From Blastococcus sp. TBT05-19 (GTDB taxonomy: Bacteria; Actinomycetota; Actinomycetes; Mycobacteriales; Geodermatophilaceae), in assembly GCF_003319095.1 (NCBI RefSeq), contig NZ_QOHI01000001.1:1054001-1118000 (forward strand): a stretch of 64,000 nt of DNA, read 5' to 3'. Every line of letters starts with the position of its first letter. Position 1 is the first letter of the stretch. A model generated the notes under the pieces. That model worked only from the letters and a program-made list of their open reading frames with translations. It ran no database searches and was not told the DNA's origin. This document shows, piece after piece, positions 43,339-53,424 of this stretch. The translations under genes were made by a program, and so were the position numbers.

Positions 43339-45305
43339 GTGAGCGACGAGCTGCGCCGGCGGGTGGGCGACGCCGAAGGGGTGCGGGCGGCGTTCGAGGA
43401 GATGCCGCTGCTGCTCATGAGCACCGAGGGCCCGGAGCACGTCTTCGTGGCGGCGAACGCGGTCTATCGCGAGTTCGTCGGGAGATCGGAGTTCATCGGC
43501 ACGGCGATCCGCGTGGCGATGCCCGAGCTGGCCGGGCAGCAGATCTTCGAGATGTTCGACCGGGTCTACGCCACCGGGGAGCCGCAGACGGCCCGGGAGT
43601 GGCGGGTGCAGGTGGACCGCGAGGGGACCGGCACCGTCCAGGACGCGTGGGCGGACTTCTCCTGCTTCCCGCGACGGGCGCCGGACGGGACGGTCGTCGG
43701 GCTGCTCGCCTTCGCCACCGACGTCACCGACCGGGTCCTGCAGCGTCGGGCGGCGGAGAAGGAGGTCGCCGAGGCGGAGCGGCGCTACCGCGACGCCCGC
43801 GACGTCGTGACCGCGCTCCAGGAGGCGTTGCTGCCGACCGCGTTGCCGGTGCTGCCCGGTGCCCGGGTCGCCGCGCGGTACCTGGTCGCCGCGCACGACC
43901 AGGTCGCCGGAGGCGACTGGTTCGACGCCGTTCCGCGCGCCGACGGCAGCGTCGTCCTCGTCGTCGGCGACGTCGTCGGGCACGGGGTCGCGGCGTCGGC
44001 CGCGATGGGCCAGCTGCGGGCGGTGCTCGCTGATGCCCTGACCACCGGGGGCGATCCGCTGTCCGCGCTGGTGCGGGCCGATGCCTTCGCGGCGCGCACC
44101 CCGCTGCTGCGCGCGACCACGCTCGCGCTGGTGGTCCTCGATCCCGGCACCGGGGCGCTGTTCTACGCCACGTGCGGCCACCCGCCGCCGCTGGTCGTCA
44201 CCCCCGACGGCAGGACGCGTCTCCTCGACGGTGCCGCCAGCGGCCCCCTGGGCACCGGCGCCACCCTGGTGCTCACCCACGACACCCTGGCCCCTGGTGA
44301 GCTCGTCCTGCTCTACACCGACGGGTTGGTCGAGCGCCCCAACCGCGACCTCGGGGCCGGCATCGCCGAGCTGAGGACCGTCGCTGCCGACGCCGCCGCG
44401 AACCGCGCGCTGCCGCTGCACGCCGCCCCCGTGATGGCCGAGCGGGTCTGCCGGCTCACCGTCGAGCTGCTGACCCGCACGGGCTACGCCGACGACGTGA
44501 CCGTCCTCGCCGCCCAGCGGCTCCCCGGCCCCGTCGGCCCGCTGGACCTGCAGACGTCGACCGCCCACCGGGACATCCGGCAGCTGCGGCGGGGCCTCGA
44601 CGAGTGGCTCGAGCTCCTCGACCCCGACGACAGCGACCGGGTGGCGGTGGAGCTGGCGGTGTGGGAGGCCGTCGCGAACGCCGTCGACCACGCCTACCCC
44701 GACGAGCGACCGGGACCGGTCCGGGTGCAGGCGGCGCTGGGTGCTGACGGCGTGCTGGAGTGCCGGATCAGCGATCGCGGCCGGTGGCGCCGGCCCGATC
44801 CGGCGGACACCACCGGGGTCGGGGACTGCTGCTCGCGGAGCGGCTCGTCGACTCCCTCGAGGTGCACCACCCGGAGGACGACGCGGCTCCGGGAGGCACC
44901 GTCGTGGTGCTCCGGCACCGGCTGCACCGGCCCGCCGTGCTCGGTCCCGGCATCGATGCGCCACCGTCGCCCCCGGTCGGCCGCCCGGAGTTCGCCGTCG
45001 AGGCCGAGCGCGCCGACGGCGGTCCGCGCCTGCGGGTCCGCGGCCCGGTCGACGTCACCACCGCCGAGGAGCTCGCCCGGGCCATGTCCGGCTCCTCGCG
45101 GGGCGGGGTGCAGTCGCTGACCGTCGACCTCACCGAGGTCACCCTCCTGGCCAGCGCCGGCGTGCAGGTCCTGCACCGCATGCGCGACCAGTTCATCGGG
45201 CAGCGGCAGCAGCTGAGCCTGCTCGCTCCGTCGGGCAGCCCCGCCCACGCGGTGCTGGAACTGGTGCAGCTGCCCCACCTGGACGGCGACGGGGGCGACG
45301 GCTGA
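43339..45305 (+). pseudogene. PAS-SpoIIE phosphatase-HATPase-STAS regulator, frameshifted
   Basis: The protein begins with a PAS-like domain (FEEMPLLLMSTEGPEHVFVA). A PP2C/SpoIIE phosphatase domain follows (VAGGDWFDAVPRADGSVVLV around 190, LLYTDGLVERPNRDL around 330), then an anti-sigma-type HATPase (LAVWEAVANAVDHAYPDERP, around 440). Near 44815-44825 the frame breaks inside a G run: DTTGVGDCCSRS goes astray and ends at 45120. One base back, GRGLLLAERLVDSLEVHHPE continues through a STAS anti-anti-sigma domain (VRGPVDVTTAEELARAMSGS, VTLLASAGVQVLHRM) to a stop at 45305. Adding one G repairs the gene. Start is GTG 43339. Intact, it would be a one-protein partner-switching module controlling a sigma factor. 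Confidence 0.82.
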
Positions 45306-45312
45306 TCGTCGG

Positions 45313-45386
45313 TGGAGCGGGTGACCGGGATCGAACCGGCATGGCCAGCTTGGAAGGCTGGGGCTCTACCATTGAGCTACACCCGC
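45313..45386 (-). tRNA. tRNA-Gly (TCC)
   Basis: The minus strand reads GCGGGTG TAGCTCAATGGTAGAGC at the 5' end. The anticodon stem is CCAGC-CTTCCAA-GCTGG, with anticodon TCC at 45352-45354. The T arm contains GGTTCGATCC, the acceptor closes with CACCCGC, and the encoded 3' end is TCCA. The cloverleaf is complete at 74 nt including CCA. Confidence 0.96.
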
Positions 45387-45453
45387 GAGGTGCCCGGACA
45401 GCCTAACGGCCGCCGGTGCGCCGAGCCCGCAGGGCCGCCGCTACGGTCGCGCT

Positions 45454-46908
45454 GTGACCGAGACCACGTGGCTCGACGCCACCGCCCAGGCCGAGCTCGT
45501 CCGGGCCGGTGAGGCCACGCCGGCCGAGCTCGTCGACGCGGCCATTGAGCGCATCGAGCGGGTGGACCCGCAGCTGGACGCGGTGCTGCGCGACCGGTTC
45601 GACGCCGCTCGCGCCGAGGCCCGCGGCGACCTTCCCGACGGCCCGTTCCGCGGCGTCCCGCTGCTGCTCAAGGACCTGGGCTGCCACGTCGCCGGCGAGG
45701 AGACCCACTACGGCACGTCGTTCCTGCGCGACGCCGGCGTCCGGTGGCCGAACGACAGCCACCTAGCGCAGCGGTTCCGGGCGGCGGGCTTCGTCGTCCT
45801 CGGCCGCACGAACGTGCCGGAGTTCGGCACGACGATCACCACGGAGCCGGCCGCGAACCCACCGGCCCGCAACCCCTACGACACCGGCCGCTCCACCGGG
45901 GGCTCCAGCGGCGGCTCGGCCGCCGCGGTCGCCGCGGGGATGGTCCCGATCGCCCACGCCGGCGACGGCGGGGGCTCGATCCGCATCCCGGCCGCCGCGT
46001 GCGGGCTGGTGGGGCTCAAGCCGACGCGAGCCCGGGTCAGCCAGGGGCCGGACGTGGGGGAGAGCTGGGCCGGCGCCACGATCGACGGCGTCGTCACCCG
46101 CTCGGTGCGCGACACCGCCGCCGTCCTGGACCTCGTCGCCGGCCCGATGCCCGGTGACCCCTACGCCGCCCCGCCGCTGCCGCGACCCCTGGCCGAGGAG
46201 GTGGGCGCACCCGTGGGCCGGCTGCGCGTCGGCCTGCTCGACGCCGCCCCGGGGGAGCAGTACCTGGACGACCCGGCCTGCCGGGAAGCGGTGGCGCGGG
46301 CCGGCCGGCTGCTGGCCGACATCGGCTGCGACGTCGAGCCAGGTGCGCCGGAGGCCATGTTCGAGCCGCTCTTCCCGCGGTTCTTCACCACGACCATCGC
46401 CGCCGACGTCGCGCTCACGCTCTCCGCCCTCGAACGCTCGGCGCTCGGCCGGCCGGTGGACGACGCCGAGCTCGAGCCGCGCAACGCCCTGTACCGCGCC
46501 GTCGGGCGGAAGCTCTCCGCCGAGGACTACGTCGGGGCGCGGGCGTGGCTCGGGGCGTGGTCCCGCCGGATGGCCGGGTGGTGGGCGCCGCCCGGGCTCG
46601 GCGGCCAGGGCTTCGACCTCCTGGTGACGCCGACGCTCGCCGCGCGGCCGCCCGAGCTGGGCTGGCTCACCGCGGGCGGCGACGCGGAGGAGGGACGGCG
46701 GATCAACAGCCTGATGCCGTTCACGGCGCAGTTCAACGTCACCGGGCAGCCGGCGGTCAGCCTGCCGCTGCACCGGACCGACGAGGGCCTGCCCATCGGG
46801 GTGCAGCTCGTCGCGGGCTTCGGTCGGGAGGACGTGCTGGTGCGGGTCGCGGCGGCGCTGGAGGAGGCGGCACCATGGGCCGATCGCCGTCCCGGGGTGT
46901 CGGCCTGA
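45454..46908 (+). CDS. Amidase signature family enzyme
   Basis: This 484-residue amidase has Lys in [19 protein letters not shown] (around residue 72). The signature [20 protein letters not shown] (around 150) is followed by [20 protein letters not shown] (nucleophile Ser in GGSIR). The C-terminal segment is [20 protein letters not shown]. It is cytoplasmic with unknown substrate, of the 6-aminohexanoate-cyclic-dimer hydrolase-like group by general look. Start is GTG 45454. It stands alone between two tRNA genes and resembles the paralogue at 17742 more than that at 36535. Confidence 0.9.
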   Translation: MTETTWLDATAQAELVRAGEATPAELVDAAIERIERVDPQLDAVLRDRFDAARAEARGDLPDGPFRGVPLLLKDLGCHVAGEETHYGTSFLRDAGVRWPNDSHLAQRFRAAGFVVLGRTNVPEFGTTITTEPAANPPARNPYDTGRSTGGSSGGSAAAVAAGMVPIAHAGDGGGSIRIPAAACGLVGLKPTRARVSQGPDVGESWAGATIDGVVTRSVRDTAAVLDLVAGPMPGDPYAAPPLPRPLAEEVGAPVGRLRVGLLDAAPGEQYLDDPACREAVARAGRLLADIGCDVEPGAPEAMFEPLFPRFFTTTIAADVALTLSALERSALGRPVDDAELEPRNALYRAVGRKLSAEDYVGARAWLGAWSRRMAGWWAPPGLGGQGFDLLVTPTLAARPPELGWLTAGGDAEEGRRINSLMPFTAQFNVTGQPAVSLPLHRTDEGLPIGVQLVAGFGREDVLVRVAAALEEAAPWADRRPGVSA

Positions 46909-46970
46909 TCAGCCGGACCGGACGCGCGCAGGGGGCCGGTCGGCCGACCGGCCTAGACTCGCCCTCGCTA

Positions 46971-47044
46971 CGGGGTGTAGCGCAGCTTGGTAGCGCACCT
47001 GCTTTGGGAGCAGGGGGCCGCAGGTTCAAATCCTGTCACCCCGA
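46971..47044 (+). tRNA. tRNA-Pro (TGG)
   Basis: The 5' acceptor CGGGGTG pairs with CACCCCG at 47037-47043. The D arm is TAGCGCAGCTTGGTAGCGCA, the anticodon stem CCTGC-TTTGGGA-GCAGG has anticodon TGG at 47005-47007, and the T arm is GCAGGTTCAAATCCTGT. CCA is not encoded (ACC follows). It lies 130 bp upstream of tig, as in related actinobacteria. Confidence 0.96.
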
Positions 47045-47174
47045 CCGTGGGCGCTCAGGCGGCGCATCCCGCCCCCGCGCCCGTGCCCCCGACGTCCGTA
47101 GACTCGGGGGTCGACCGGCGCCGTCGGAGCACCCTGGCGCCCCATCCGCTGTCTTACCGAGGAGCACTGCCGCT

Positions 47175-48545
47175 GTGAAGAGCACCATCGAGGAACTGGG
47201 CCCCACGCGGGTCCGGATTGCGATCGAGGCGGCATGGGGGGACCTGGACCACGCCTTCGGTGAGGTCTACAAGGAGCTGGGCAAGCAGGTCCGCGTCCCC
47301 GGCTTCCGCCCCGGCAAGGTGCCCAACCGCGTCCTCGACCAGCGCATCGGCCGCCCGGTCGTCCTGGAGCAGGTCGTCCAGCACGCCATCCCGGAGATCT
47401 ACTCCGAGGTCGTCCGCGAGAACCAGGTCCGCGTCCTCGGCCAGCCCGAGGTCGAGGTGACCCGCCTCGACGACAACGAGTCCCTCGCCTTCACCGCCGA
47501 GGTCGACGTCGCCCCGCAGCTCACCCTGCCCGAGCTCGACAGCATCGCCGTGACCGTCGACGACGTCGAGGTCACCGACGAGGAGATCGACCAGCAGGTC
47601 ACCGTCATGCGCGAGCGCTTCGGCATGCTCCAGTCGGTCGAGCGCGCGGCGCAGCAGGGCGACTTCGTCTCCATCGACCTCGAGGCGAAGCTGAACGGCG
47701 AGATCCTCGAGGACGGCTCGACCACGGGCATGTCCTACGAGGTCGGCTCCGGCAACCTCATGGAGGGCCTGGACGACGCCGTCGTCGGCCTGTCCGCCGA
47801 GGAGTCGAAGACCTTCGAGACGGCGCTGCTGTCCGGCCCGAACTCCGGCGAGATGGCCGAGGTCACCGTGACGGTGCGCTCGGTCAAGGAGAAGGAGCTG
47901 CCGGAGCTGGACGACGACTTCGCCCAGACCGCCAGCGAGTTCGACACCCTCGACGAGCTCCGCGAGGACGTCCGCACCCGCCTGGCCCGCACCAAGGTGA
48001 TCCAGCAGGGCGCGCAGGCCCGCGACAAGATCGTCGAGCAGCTGCTCGAGACCGTCGAGGTGCCGATCCCGGAGAACCTGGTCGAGCGCGAGATCCAGTG
48101 GCGCAACCAGTCCTTCGAGAACGAGCTGCGCCAGGCCGGCATGGACTGGGACGCCTTCCTCCAGATGACCGGTTCCGAGAGCCGCGAGGCCTACGACGCC
48201 GAGCAGCAGAAGAACGTCGAGGAGGCGGTCAAGACGCAGTTCATCCTCGACGCGATCGCCGACGCCCGTGAGGTCACCGTCGACAACGACGACCTCTCGG
48301 CGCAGATCATGGCGCAGGCGCAGCGCAACCGGATGAGCCCGGAGCAGTACGCCCAGCAGCTGCAGCAGTCCAACAACATCGCCGAGTTCGTCGCCGACGT
48401 GCGCCGGACGAAGACGCTGGCCCAGCTGCTCGAGCAGGCGACGATCACCGACGCGTCGGGGAACAAGGTCGACCTCGAGGCCATGCGGCCCAAGACGGTC
48501 CAGGCGCCCGCCGCCGAGACCGCCGAGGACACCGACGAGGCCTGA
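47175..48545 (+). CDS. tig: Trigger factor
   Basis: This 456-residue ribosome-associated chaperone and peptidyl-prolyl isomerase binds nascent chains at the exit tunnel. The N-terminal ribosome-binding domain contains [19 protein letters not shown], with the GFRxGK signature around residues 45-50. The FKBP-type domain follows ([20 protein letters not shown], around 155-245), then the long helical C-terminal chaperone region. The tail is acidic ([10 protein letters not shown]). Start is GTG 47175. It heads the tig-clpP1-clpP2-clpX block of protein quality control and is followed by a hairpin terminator, so clpP1P2 has its own promoter. Confidence 0.96.
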   Translation: MKSTIEELGPTRVRIAIEAAWGDLDHAFGEVYKELGKQVRVPGFRPGKVPNRVLDQRIGRPVVLEQVVQHAIPEIYSEVVRENQVRVLGQPEVEVTRLDDNESLAFTAEVDVAPQLTLPELDSIAVTVDDVEVTDEEIDQQVTVMRERFGMLQSVERAAQQGDFVSIDLEAKLNGEILEDGSTTGMSYEVGSGNLMEGLDDAVVGLSAEESKTFETALLSGPNSGEMAEVTVTVRSVKEKELPELDDDFAQTASEFDTLDELREDVRTRLARTKVIQQGAQARDKIVEQLLETVEVPIPENLVEREIQWRNQSFENELRQAGMDWDAFLQMTGSESREAYDAEQQKNVEEAVKTQFILDAIADAREVTVDNDDLSAQIMAQAQRNRMSPEQYAQQLQQSNNIAEFVADVRRTKTLAQLLEQATITDASGNKVDLEAMRPKTVQAPAAETAEDTDEA

Positions 48546-48565
48546 TCCGCCTCCCGCGCCACCGA

Positions 48566-48602
48566 CGACGCCGTCCCACCCCACCGGGGAGGGGCGGCGT
48601 CG
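48566..48602 (+). terminator. tig terminator
   Basis: CGACGCCGTCCC (48566-48577) pairs with GGGGCGGCGTCG (48591-48602) with one G-U pair. It lies 21 bp after the tig stop and is followed by CCGCTTTCC. Confidence 0.7.
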
Positions 48603-48795
48603 CCGCTTTCCGGGCCCGGTCGCTGCGCCGACGGCGAACACCGCCCTGATCGGGACTGCCTCGTCGGAGGTCCGCGTTAGGGTCGACAGGACTCAGGCGA
48701 TCACCGGGAGGCACCACCTCCCGGAGGGCCGTTCGAAGCCCGTACCACCCACCGAGACCGACTGCTCAGACAGTTCTACGGAGGTCACCGCACCC

Positions 48796-49434
48796 GTGAG
48801 CACTACCGACCCGAACATGGCGAGCGCGCCGATGCTGCGCGGCGCCGGCGGAATGATGAACCTCGGCGACTCGGTCTACGAGCGACTGCTGCGCGAGCGC
48901 ATCATCTTCCTGGGCACCCAGGTGGACGACGTGATCGCCAACCAGCTGGCCGCCCAGATGCTGCTGCTGTCCGCCGAGGACCCGAAGCAGGACATCCACC
49001 TCTACATCAACTCGCCCGGCGGCTCGGTCAGCGCCGGCATGGCGATCTACGACACGATGCAGTTCATCGACTGCGACGTCGCCACCTACGGCATGGGCCT
49101 GGCCGCCTCGATGGGGCAGTTCCTGCTCACCGCGGGCACCAAGGGCAAGCGCTACGCCCTCCCGCACGCGCGGATCATGATGCACCAGCCCTCCGCCGGC
49201 GTCGGTGGCACCGCGGCCGACATCGCGATCCAGGCGGACCTCTTCCGCCGCACGAAGAAGGAGCTCAACGAGCTGCAGTCCTTCCACACCGGGCAGAGCG
49301 TGGAGCAGATCGAGCAGGACTCCGACCGCGACCGCTGGTTCACCGCGCAGGAGGCCCTCGAGTACGGCTTCGTCGACCACGTGGTGAGCCGCGCGACCAT
49401 GACCGACAGCGCCAACCCGGTCTCCGACAACTGA
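48796..49434 (+). CDS. clpP1: ATP-dependent Clp protease proteolytic subunit 1
   Basis: This 212-residue serine peptidase subunit has the nucleophile Ser in [17 protein letters not shown] (around residue 108), His in [14 protein letters not shown] (around 133) and an Asp in the SDRDRW region. It contains [19 protein letters not shown] (around 75). It forms a mixed tetradecamer with ClpP2, whose gene starts 21 bp downstream; actinobacterial ClpP1P2 needs both rings. GTG 48796 is the start, after an acGGAGGtcacc ribosome site (48780-48784). Confidence 0.96.
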   Translation: MSTTDPNMASAPMLRGAGGMMNLGDSVYERLLRERIIFLGTQVDDVIANQLAAQMLLLSAEDPKQDIHLYINSPGGSVSAGMAIYDTMQFIDCDVATYGMGLAASMGQFLLTAGTKGKRYALPHARIMMHQPSAGVGGTAADIAIQADLFRRTKKELNELQSFHTGQSVEQIEQDSDRDRWFTAQEALEYGFVDHVVSRATMTDSANPVSDN

Positions 49435-49454
49435 GCTTCCGAGGACAGACGCAG

Positions 49455-50081
49455 ATGAGCTTCGAGATGCCCTCCAGCCGTTACATCCTGCCCTCCTTCG
49501 TGGAGCGCACGAGCTACGGCATGAAGGAGTCCAACCCCTACAACAAGCTCTTCGAGGAGCGCATCATCTTCCTCGGGGTGCAGGTCGACGACGCGTCGGC
49601 GAACGACGTGATGGCGCAGCTCATCACGCTCGAGTCGAACGACCCGGACCGCGACATCACCATCTACATCAACTCGCCCGGTGGCTCCTTCACCTCGCTG
49701 ATGGCCATCTACGACACGATGATGTTCGTCCGCCCGGACATCCAGACCGTCTGCATGGGCCAGGCCGCCTCCGCCGCCGCCGTCCTCCTCGCGGCCGGCA
49801 CCCCGGGCAAGCGCCTCGCGCTGCCGTACTCCCGCGTGCTGATCCACCAGCCCTCCGGCGAGGCCGGCGGCCAGGTCTCCGACCTGGAGATCCACGCCGC
49901 CGAGATCGAGCGCGTGCGCACGCAGATGGAGGAGATCCTGGCGCGGCACACCGGTCGCTCGGCCGAGCAGGTCCGCAAGGACATCGACCGCGACAAGATC
50001 CTCACGGCCGAGGAGGCCAAGGAGTACGGGATCGTCGACCAGGTGATCCAGAGCCGCAAGCTCAACGCCCTCCCGGGCTGA
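49455..50081 (+). CDS. clpP2: ATP-dependent Clp protease proteolytic subunit 2
   Basis: This 208-residue ClpP has the nucleophile Ser in [17 protein letters not shown] (around 112), His in [14 protein letters not shown] (around 137), and Asp in [19 protein letters not shown]. The N-terminal extension ([20 protein letters not shown]) is typical of actinobacterial ClpP2, which docks ClpX and ClpC1. It is co-transcribed with clpP1 and separated from clpX by about 290 bp. Confidence 0.96.
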   Translation: MSFEMPSSRYILPSFVERTSYGMKESNPYNKLFEERIIFLGVQVDDASANDVMAQLITLESNDPDRDITIYINSPGGSFTSLMAIYDTMMFVRPDIQTVCMGQAASAAAVLLAAGTPGKRLALPYSRVLIHQPSGEAGGQVSDLEIHAAEIERVRTQMEEILARHTGRSAEQVRKDIDRDKILTAEEAKEYGIVDQVIQSRKLNALPG

Positions 50082-50375
50082 CGACGGGTGCGGGCCGGGA
50101 CGCGCGTGACGCGTGCTCGGCCCGTACCGTCGGAGGCCTGAGGGCACGACGGGACACGAGTGGGACGGCCGGGACGAACCGGGTGAGTCATTGCCCGAGG
50201 TCGTGGACGGCGGCAGGTACGTTCGGCGAACGCCCGAACCCCGGAGCCCAGCGCCGGGAGGAGAGCCTCGTGGGGCAGCCTGTCAGCGAGGTCGAGCAGG
50301 GGCACGACAAGCAGCAGGATCCAACCCGCAGGTACCTGGCACCAGGACCGGCGATTCCGAGGTGGAGGTCAGCAG
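50082..50375. other. clpP2-clpX spacer
   Basis: This is a 294-bp non-coding interval. It contains short GC-rich inverted segments but no clear gene. The clpX ribosome site (AGCAGG just before GTG 50376) is weak. A separate clpX promoter should lie here, as expected from the spacing, but no convincing hexamers are recognised. Confidence 0.35.
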
Positions 50376-51650
50376 GTGGCACGAATCGGTGAGAGCGGTG
50401 ACCTGCTCAAGTGCTCGTTCTGCGGGAAGAGCCAGAAGCAGGTCAAGAAGCTCATCGCGGGCCCCGGGGTCTACATCTGCGACGAGTGCATCGACCTCTG
50501 CAACGAGATCATCGAAGAGGAGCTCTCGGAGTCGTCGGACCTCAAGTTCGACGAGCTGCCGAAGCCCAAGGAGATCCACGACTTCCTCGACCAGTACGTC
50601 ATCGGCCAGGACAAGGCCAAGCGGACGCTCTCGGTCGCGGTCTACAACCACTACAAGCGGATCCAGGCCGGCGGCGCCGGTGGCTCCCGCGAGGACGCGG
50701 TCGAGCTGGCCAAGTCCAACATCCTGCTGATCGGCCCCACCGGCTGCGGCAAGACGCACCTCGCGCAGACGCTCGCCCGGATGCTCAACGTGCCCTTCGC
50801 CATCGCCGACGCCACCGCGCTCACCGAGGCGGGCTACGTCGGTGAGGACGTCGAGAACATCCTGCTGAAGCTGATCCAGGCCGCCGACTACGACGTCAAG
50901 CGCGCCGAGACCGGCATCATCTACATCGACGAGGTCGACAAGATCGCCCGCAAGAGCGAGAACCCGTCGATCACCCGCGACGTCTCCGGTGAGGGCGTGC
51001 AGCAGGCGCTGCTGAAGATCCTCGAGGGGACGACGGCGTCGGTCCCGCCGCAGGGCGGCCGCAAGCACCCGCACCAGGAGTTCATCCAGATCGACACGAC
51101 GAACGTGCTGTTCATCGTGGGCGGTGCCTTCGCCGGCCTGGAGCAGGTCATCGAGGCGCGCGCCGGCAAGCAGGGCATCGGCTTCGCCGGGGAGATCCGC
51201 GGCAAGGCCGAGATCGAGGAGGCCAACTCCTTCGCCGAGGTCATGCCCGAGGACCTGCTGAAGTTCGGCATGATCCCCGAGTTCATCGGCCGTCTCCCGG
51301 TGATCACCAGCGTGAAGAAGCTCGACCGCCAGGCGCTGATCAACATCCTGACCGAGCCGAAGAACGCCCTGGTGCGCCAGTACCGCAAGCTCTTCGAGCT
51401 CGACGGCGTGGAGCTGGACTTCACCGACGACGCGCTCGAGGCCGTCGCCGACCAGGCGATCCTCCGCGGCACCGGCGCCCGCGGCCTCCGCGCGATCATG
51501 GAGGAGGTGCTCCAGTCGGTGATGTACGACATCCCCGGCCGCGAGGACATCGCCTCCGTGGTGATCACCAAGGAGGTCGTCCTGGAGCACGTCAACCCGA
51601 CGATCGTCCCGCGCAAGCCGACCCGCGCCCCTCGCGAGAAGTCGGCCTGA
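50376..51650 (+). CDS. clpX: ATP-dependent Clp protease ATP-binding subunit ClpX
   Basis: This 424-residue AAA+ unfoldase feeds substrates to ClpP1P2. The N-terminal zinc-binding domain has the Cys4 set in [12 protein letters not shown] and [13 protein letters not shown] (around 13-45). Walker A is [20 protein letters not shown] (around 120), the pore loop is [11 protein letters not shown], and Walker B is [14 protein letters not shown] (around 185). Sensor 2 lies in [16 protein letters not shown] (around 370). ClpP-contact IGF-type loop residues ([11 protein letters not shown]) are present. GTG 50376 yields [18 protein letters not shown], the family start. Confidence 0.97.
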   Translation: MARIGESGDLLKCSFCGKSQKQVKKLIAGPGVYICDECIDLCNEIIEEELSESSDLKFDELPKPKEIHDFLDQYVIGQDKAKRTLSVAVYNHYKRIQAGGAGGSREDAVELAKSNILLIGPTGCGKTHLAQTLARMLNVPFAIADATALTEAGYVGEDVENILLKLIQAADYDVKRAETGIIYIDEVDKIARKSENPSITRDVSGEGVQQALLKILEGTTASVPPQGGRKHPHQEFIQIDTTNVLFIVGGAFAGLEQVIEARAGKQGIGFAGEIRGKAEIEEANSFAEVMPEDLLKFGMIPEFIGRLPVITSVKKLDRQALINILTEPKNALVRQYRKLFELDGVELDFTDDALEAVADQAILRGTGARGLRAIMEEVLQSVMYDIPGREDIASVVITKEVVLEHVNPTIVPRKPTRAPREKSA

Positions 51651-51663
51651 GCCTCGGTCGCAG

Positions 51664-51694
51664 CGAGCCCGTCCCCGATCCGGGGGCGGGCTCG
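51664..51694 (+). terminator. clpX terminator
   Basis: CGAGCCCGTCCCCG (51664-51677) pairs with CGGGGGCGGGCTCG (51681-51694) around ATC, with one G-U pair. It lies 14 bp downstream of the clpX stop. Confidence 0.78.
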
Positions 51695-51779
51695 CAGCGT
51701 GTCGAGGGCCCTAGGGCGTTGGGCGATGTGCGCTCAGGGCGCGTCTGGAGGGCAGAAGCACGCCGCAGGCGCACACTGC

Positions 51780-52694
51780 TCAGCGCAGCAGGAGGGCGGC
51801 ACGCGCTCGGCACACGGCGAGGATTTCGCGACGGCAGGCCTCCGGCTCCTGGCGCAGCCGCCGGTAGCTGAATCGCAGCACCACCCAGCCCCGGGCAGCG
51901 AGCGCGGCGTCCCGGCGGATGTCCCGCTCGCGCGCCTCCGCGCTCCCGTGGAACGCGGCGCCGTCCATCTCCACCGCGACCTTCAGCTCGGGAACCGCAG
52001 CGTCCAAGCGGACCGTGCCGAACGGCAGGCTCACGCGGTACTGCTGCTGGAAGACCGGCATTCCGGGGCCGCGCAGCACGTGCTGCACGCCCCAGATCTC
52101 CAGCTCGCTCTCGCAACCCTGGGCGACCAGCTCGGCCAGCTCGACCAGTCCCCGCCGGCCGGCGAGAGCGGGCTGCCGGCCGAGTTCGAACCGCAGCGCG
52201 GGTAGGTCCACCTGGCGGTCACGCAGGGACTCGAGGACTGCTCGGCGAGCCGTCTCCACCAGCTCGGCGCTGCCGCGTGCCGAGTGCGCCCAGCCCCATG
52301 CGTCCACCAGCGAGCGGGGGAGAGGCGTGACCGGGAGTCCACCCAGCCGGTCGACCGGCACCTCGGTCGCGCGGTGGACGACGAGCCCACGACGTCGGAG
52401 TGCGCGACGCGACGCCGGCACGGACACGTGCACGGCCCCGTCACGGGACGCCCGCCGCCAGAGTGCCAACGCGGAGGTGTGGCTGAGCGTCCCACCCGTG
52501 GCCAGGACGGCGGCGACCACCTGGGTGTGCCACTCGGCGAAGGCGCCTGGCAGCGTGACCACGCCCGGGTAGGGCCGCAGGAGACGACCGCTCGCCACCC
52601 AGGCGCTGACGGAGTGGCGATCAACCCGGCGCGTCAGCTCGCGTGTGGTGGCGACGCCGTCGGGGCCGAGGAGCGCGTGGAGGTCATGGGCCAC
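51780..52694 (-). CDS. AbiEi-like/DUF559 domain protein
   Basis: This protein of about 304 residues has two parts. The N-terminal half has an AbiEi-antitoxin-like winged-helix look (GVATTRELTRRVDRHSVSAW, LLRPYPGVVTLPGAFAEWHT, LSHTSALALWRRA). The C-terminal DUF559 domain, of the Vsr/very-short-patch-repair endonuclease-like fold, contains YRVSLPFGTVRLDAAVPELK, VAVEMDGAAFHGSAEARERD, and WVVLRFSYRRLRQ. The acidic residues in RLDAAVPELK and VEMDG are the expected nuclease-site positions. Such proteins are abundant orphan genes in actinobacteria, and the function is unproven. Start GTG 52694 was chosen over 52817 to match the family N-terminus. Confidence 0.78.
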   Translation of the reverse strand: MAHDLHALLGPDGVATTRELTRRVDRHSVSAWVASGRLLRPYPGVVTLPGAFAEWHTQVVAAVLATGGTLSHTSALALWRRASRDGAVHVSVPASRRALRRRGLVVHRATEVPVDRLGGLPVTPLPRSLVDAWGWAHSARGSAELVETARRAVLESLRDRQVDLPALRFELGRQPALAGRRGLVELAELVAQGCESELEIWGVQHVLRGPGMPVFQQQYRVSLPFGTVRLDAAVPELKVAVEMDGAAFHGSAEARERDIRRDAALAARGWVVLRFSYRRLRQEPEACRREILAVCRARAALLLR

Positions 52695-52848
52695 CGCCCT
52701 ACCGTGCCTGTCGGAACGTGACCGTGGCGGGCATGATCGGCTTCTGTGGACGGCGGCCGGGAGGCGATGTGCGCCCAGGGCACGCTCTTCGGGCGAAGGG
52801 GCGCCCCACGTGCACATCGCCCCCTGGCACCCGCGTTAGCGTGCGGGC

Positions 52849-53379
52849 GTGACGACGCGGTACGTGGCGCTGCTGCGCGCGGTCAACCTGGGCGCCACCC
52901 GCCGGGTGCCCATGCCACGGCTGCGCGAGCTCCTCACCGAGCGCGGGTACGGCGCCGTCCGCACGCACCTGGCCAGCGGGAACGTCCTGCTCGACAGCGC
53001 TCTGCCGGAGGCGGAGCTGGCGGCCGACCTCACGGAGGCCATCCAGGAGGAGTTCGCCCTCGATGTCCCGGTGGTCCTGCGGACGGCGGCCGAGCTGGCC
53101 GAGGTCCACGCCGCCGACCCCCTGGGCAACCTGGTCACCGATCCCTCCCGCTACTCCGTCACGTTCTTCCCCGAGGCGCCGGACCCCGACCGCGTCGCAG
53201 CGGCGCCGAAGGCGGAGGGCGGTGGGTCGGTGCTCCGCGGCCGCGAGCTCTACCTCTGGCTGCCCGACGGCTTCCGGAACAGCGGCGTGGGCGCCGTGAA
53301 GTGGGACCAGGTGCTCGGGGTCGCCGGGACCAACCGCAACTGGAACACGGTGACGAAGCTGGTCGAGCTCACCCGCTGA
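52849..53379 (+). CDS. DUF1697 family protein
   Basis: This 176-residue DUF1697 protein has the typical start TRYVALLRAVNLGATRRVPM and contains THLASGNVLLDS (around 40), YSVTFFPEAPD (around 105), and the C-terminal TNRNWNTVTKLVELT (around 160). It is cytoplasmic with unknown function. Start is GTG 52849. It is single or weakly linked to the next gene. Confidence 0.87.
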   Translation: MTTRYVALLRAVNLGATRRVPMPRLRELLTERGYGAVRTHLASGNVLLDSALPEAELAADLTEAIQEEFALDVPVVLRTAAELAEVHAADPLGNLVTDPSRYSVTFFPEAPDPDRVAAAPKAEGGGSVLRGRELYLWLPDGFRNSGVGAVKWDQVLGVAGTNRNWNTVTKLVELTR

Positions 53380-53424
53380 TCCACCCGCGGGGCCGAACCG
53401 GGGCATGCGTGGCACATTCGGGGC

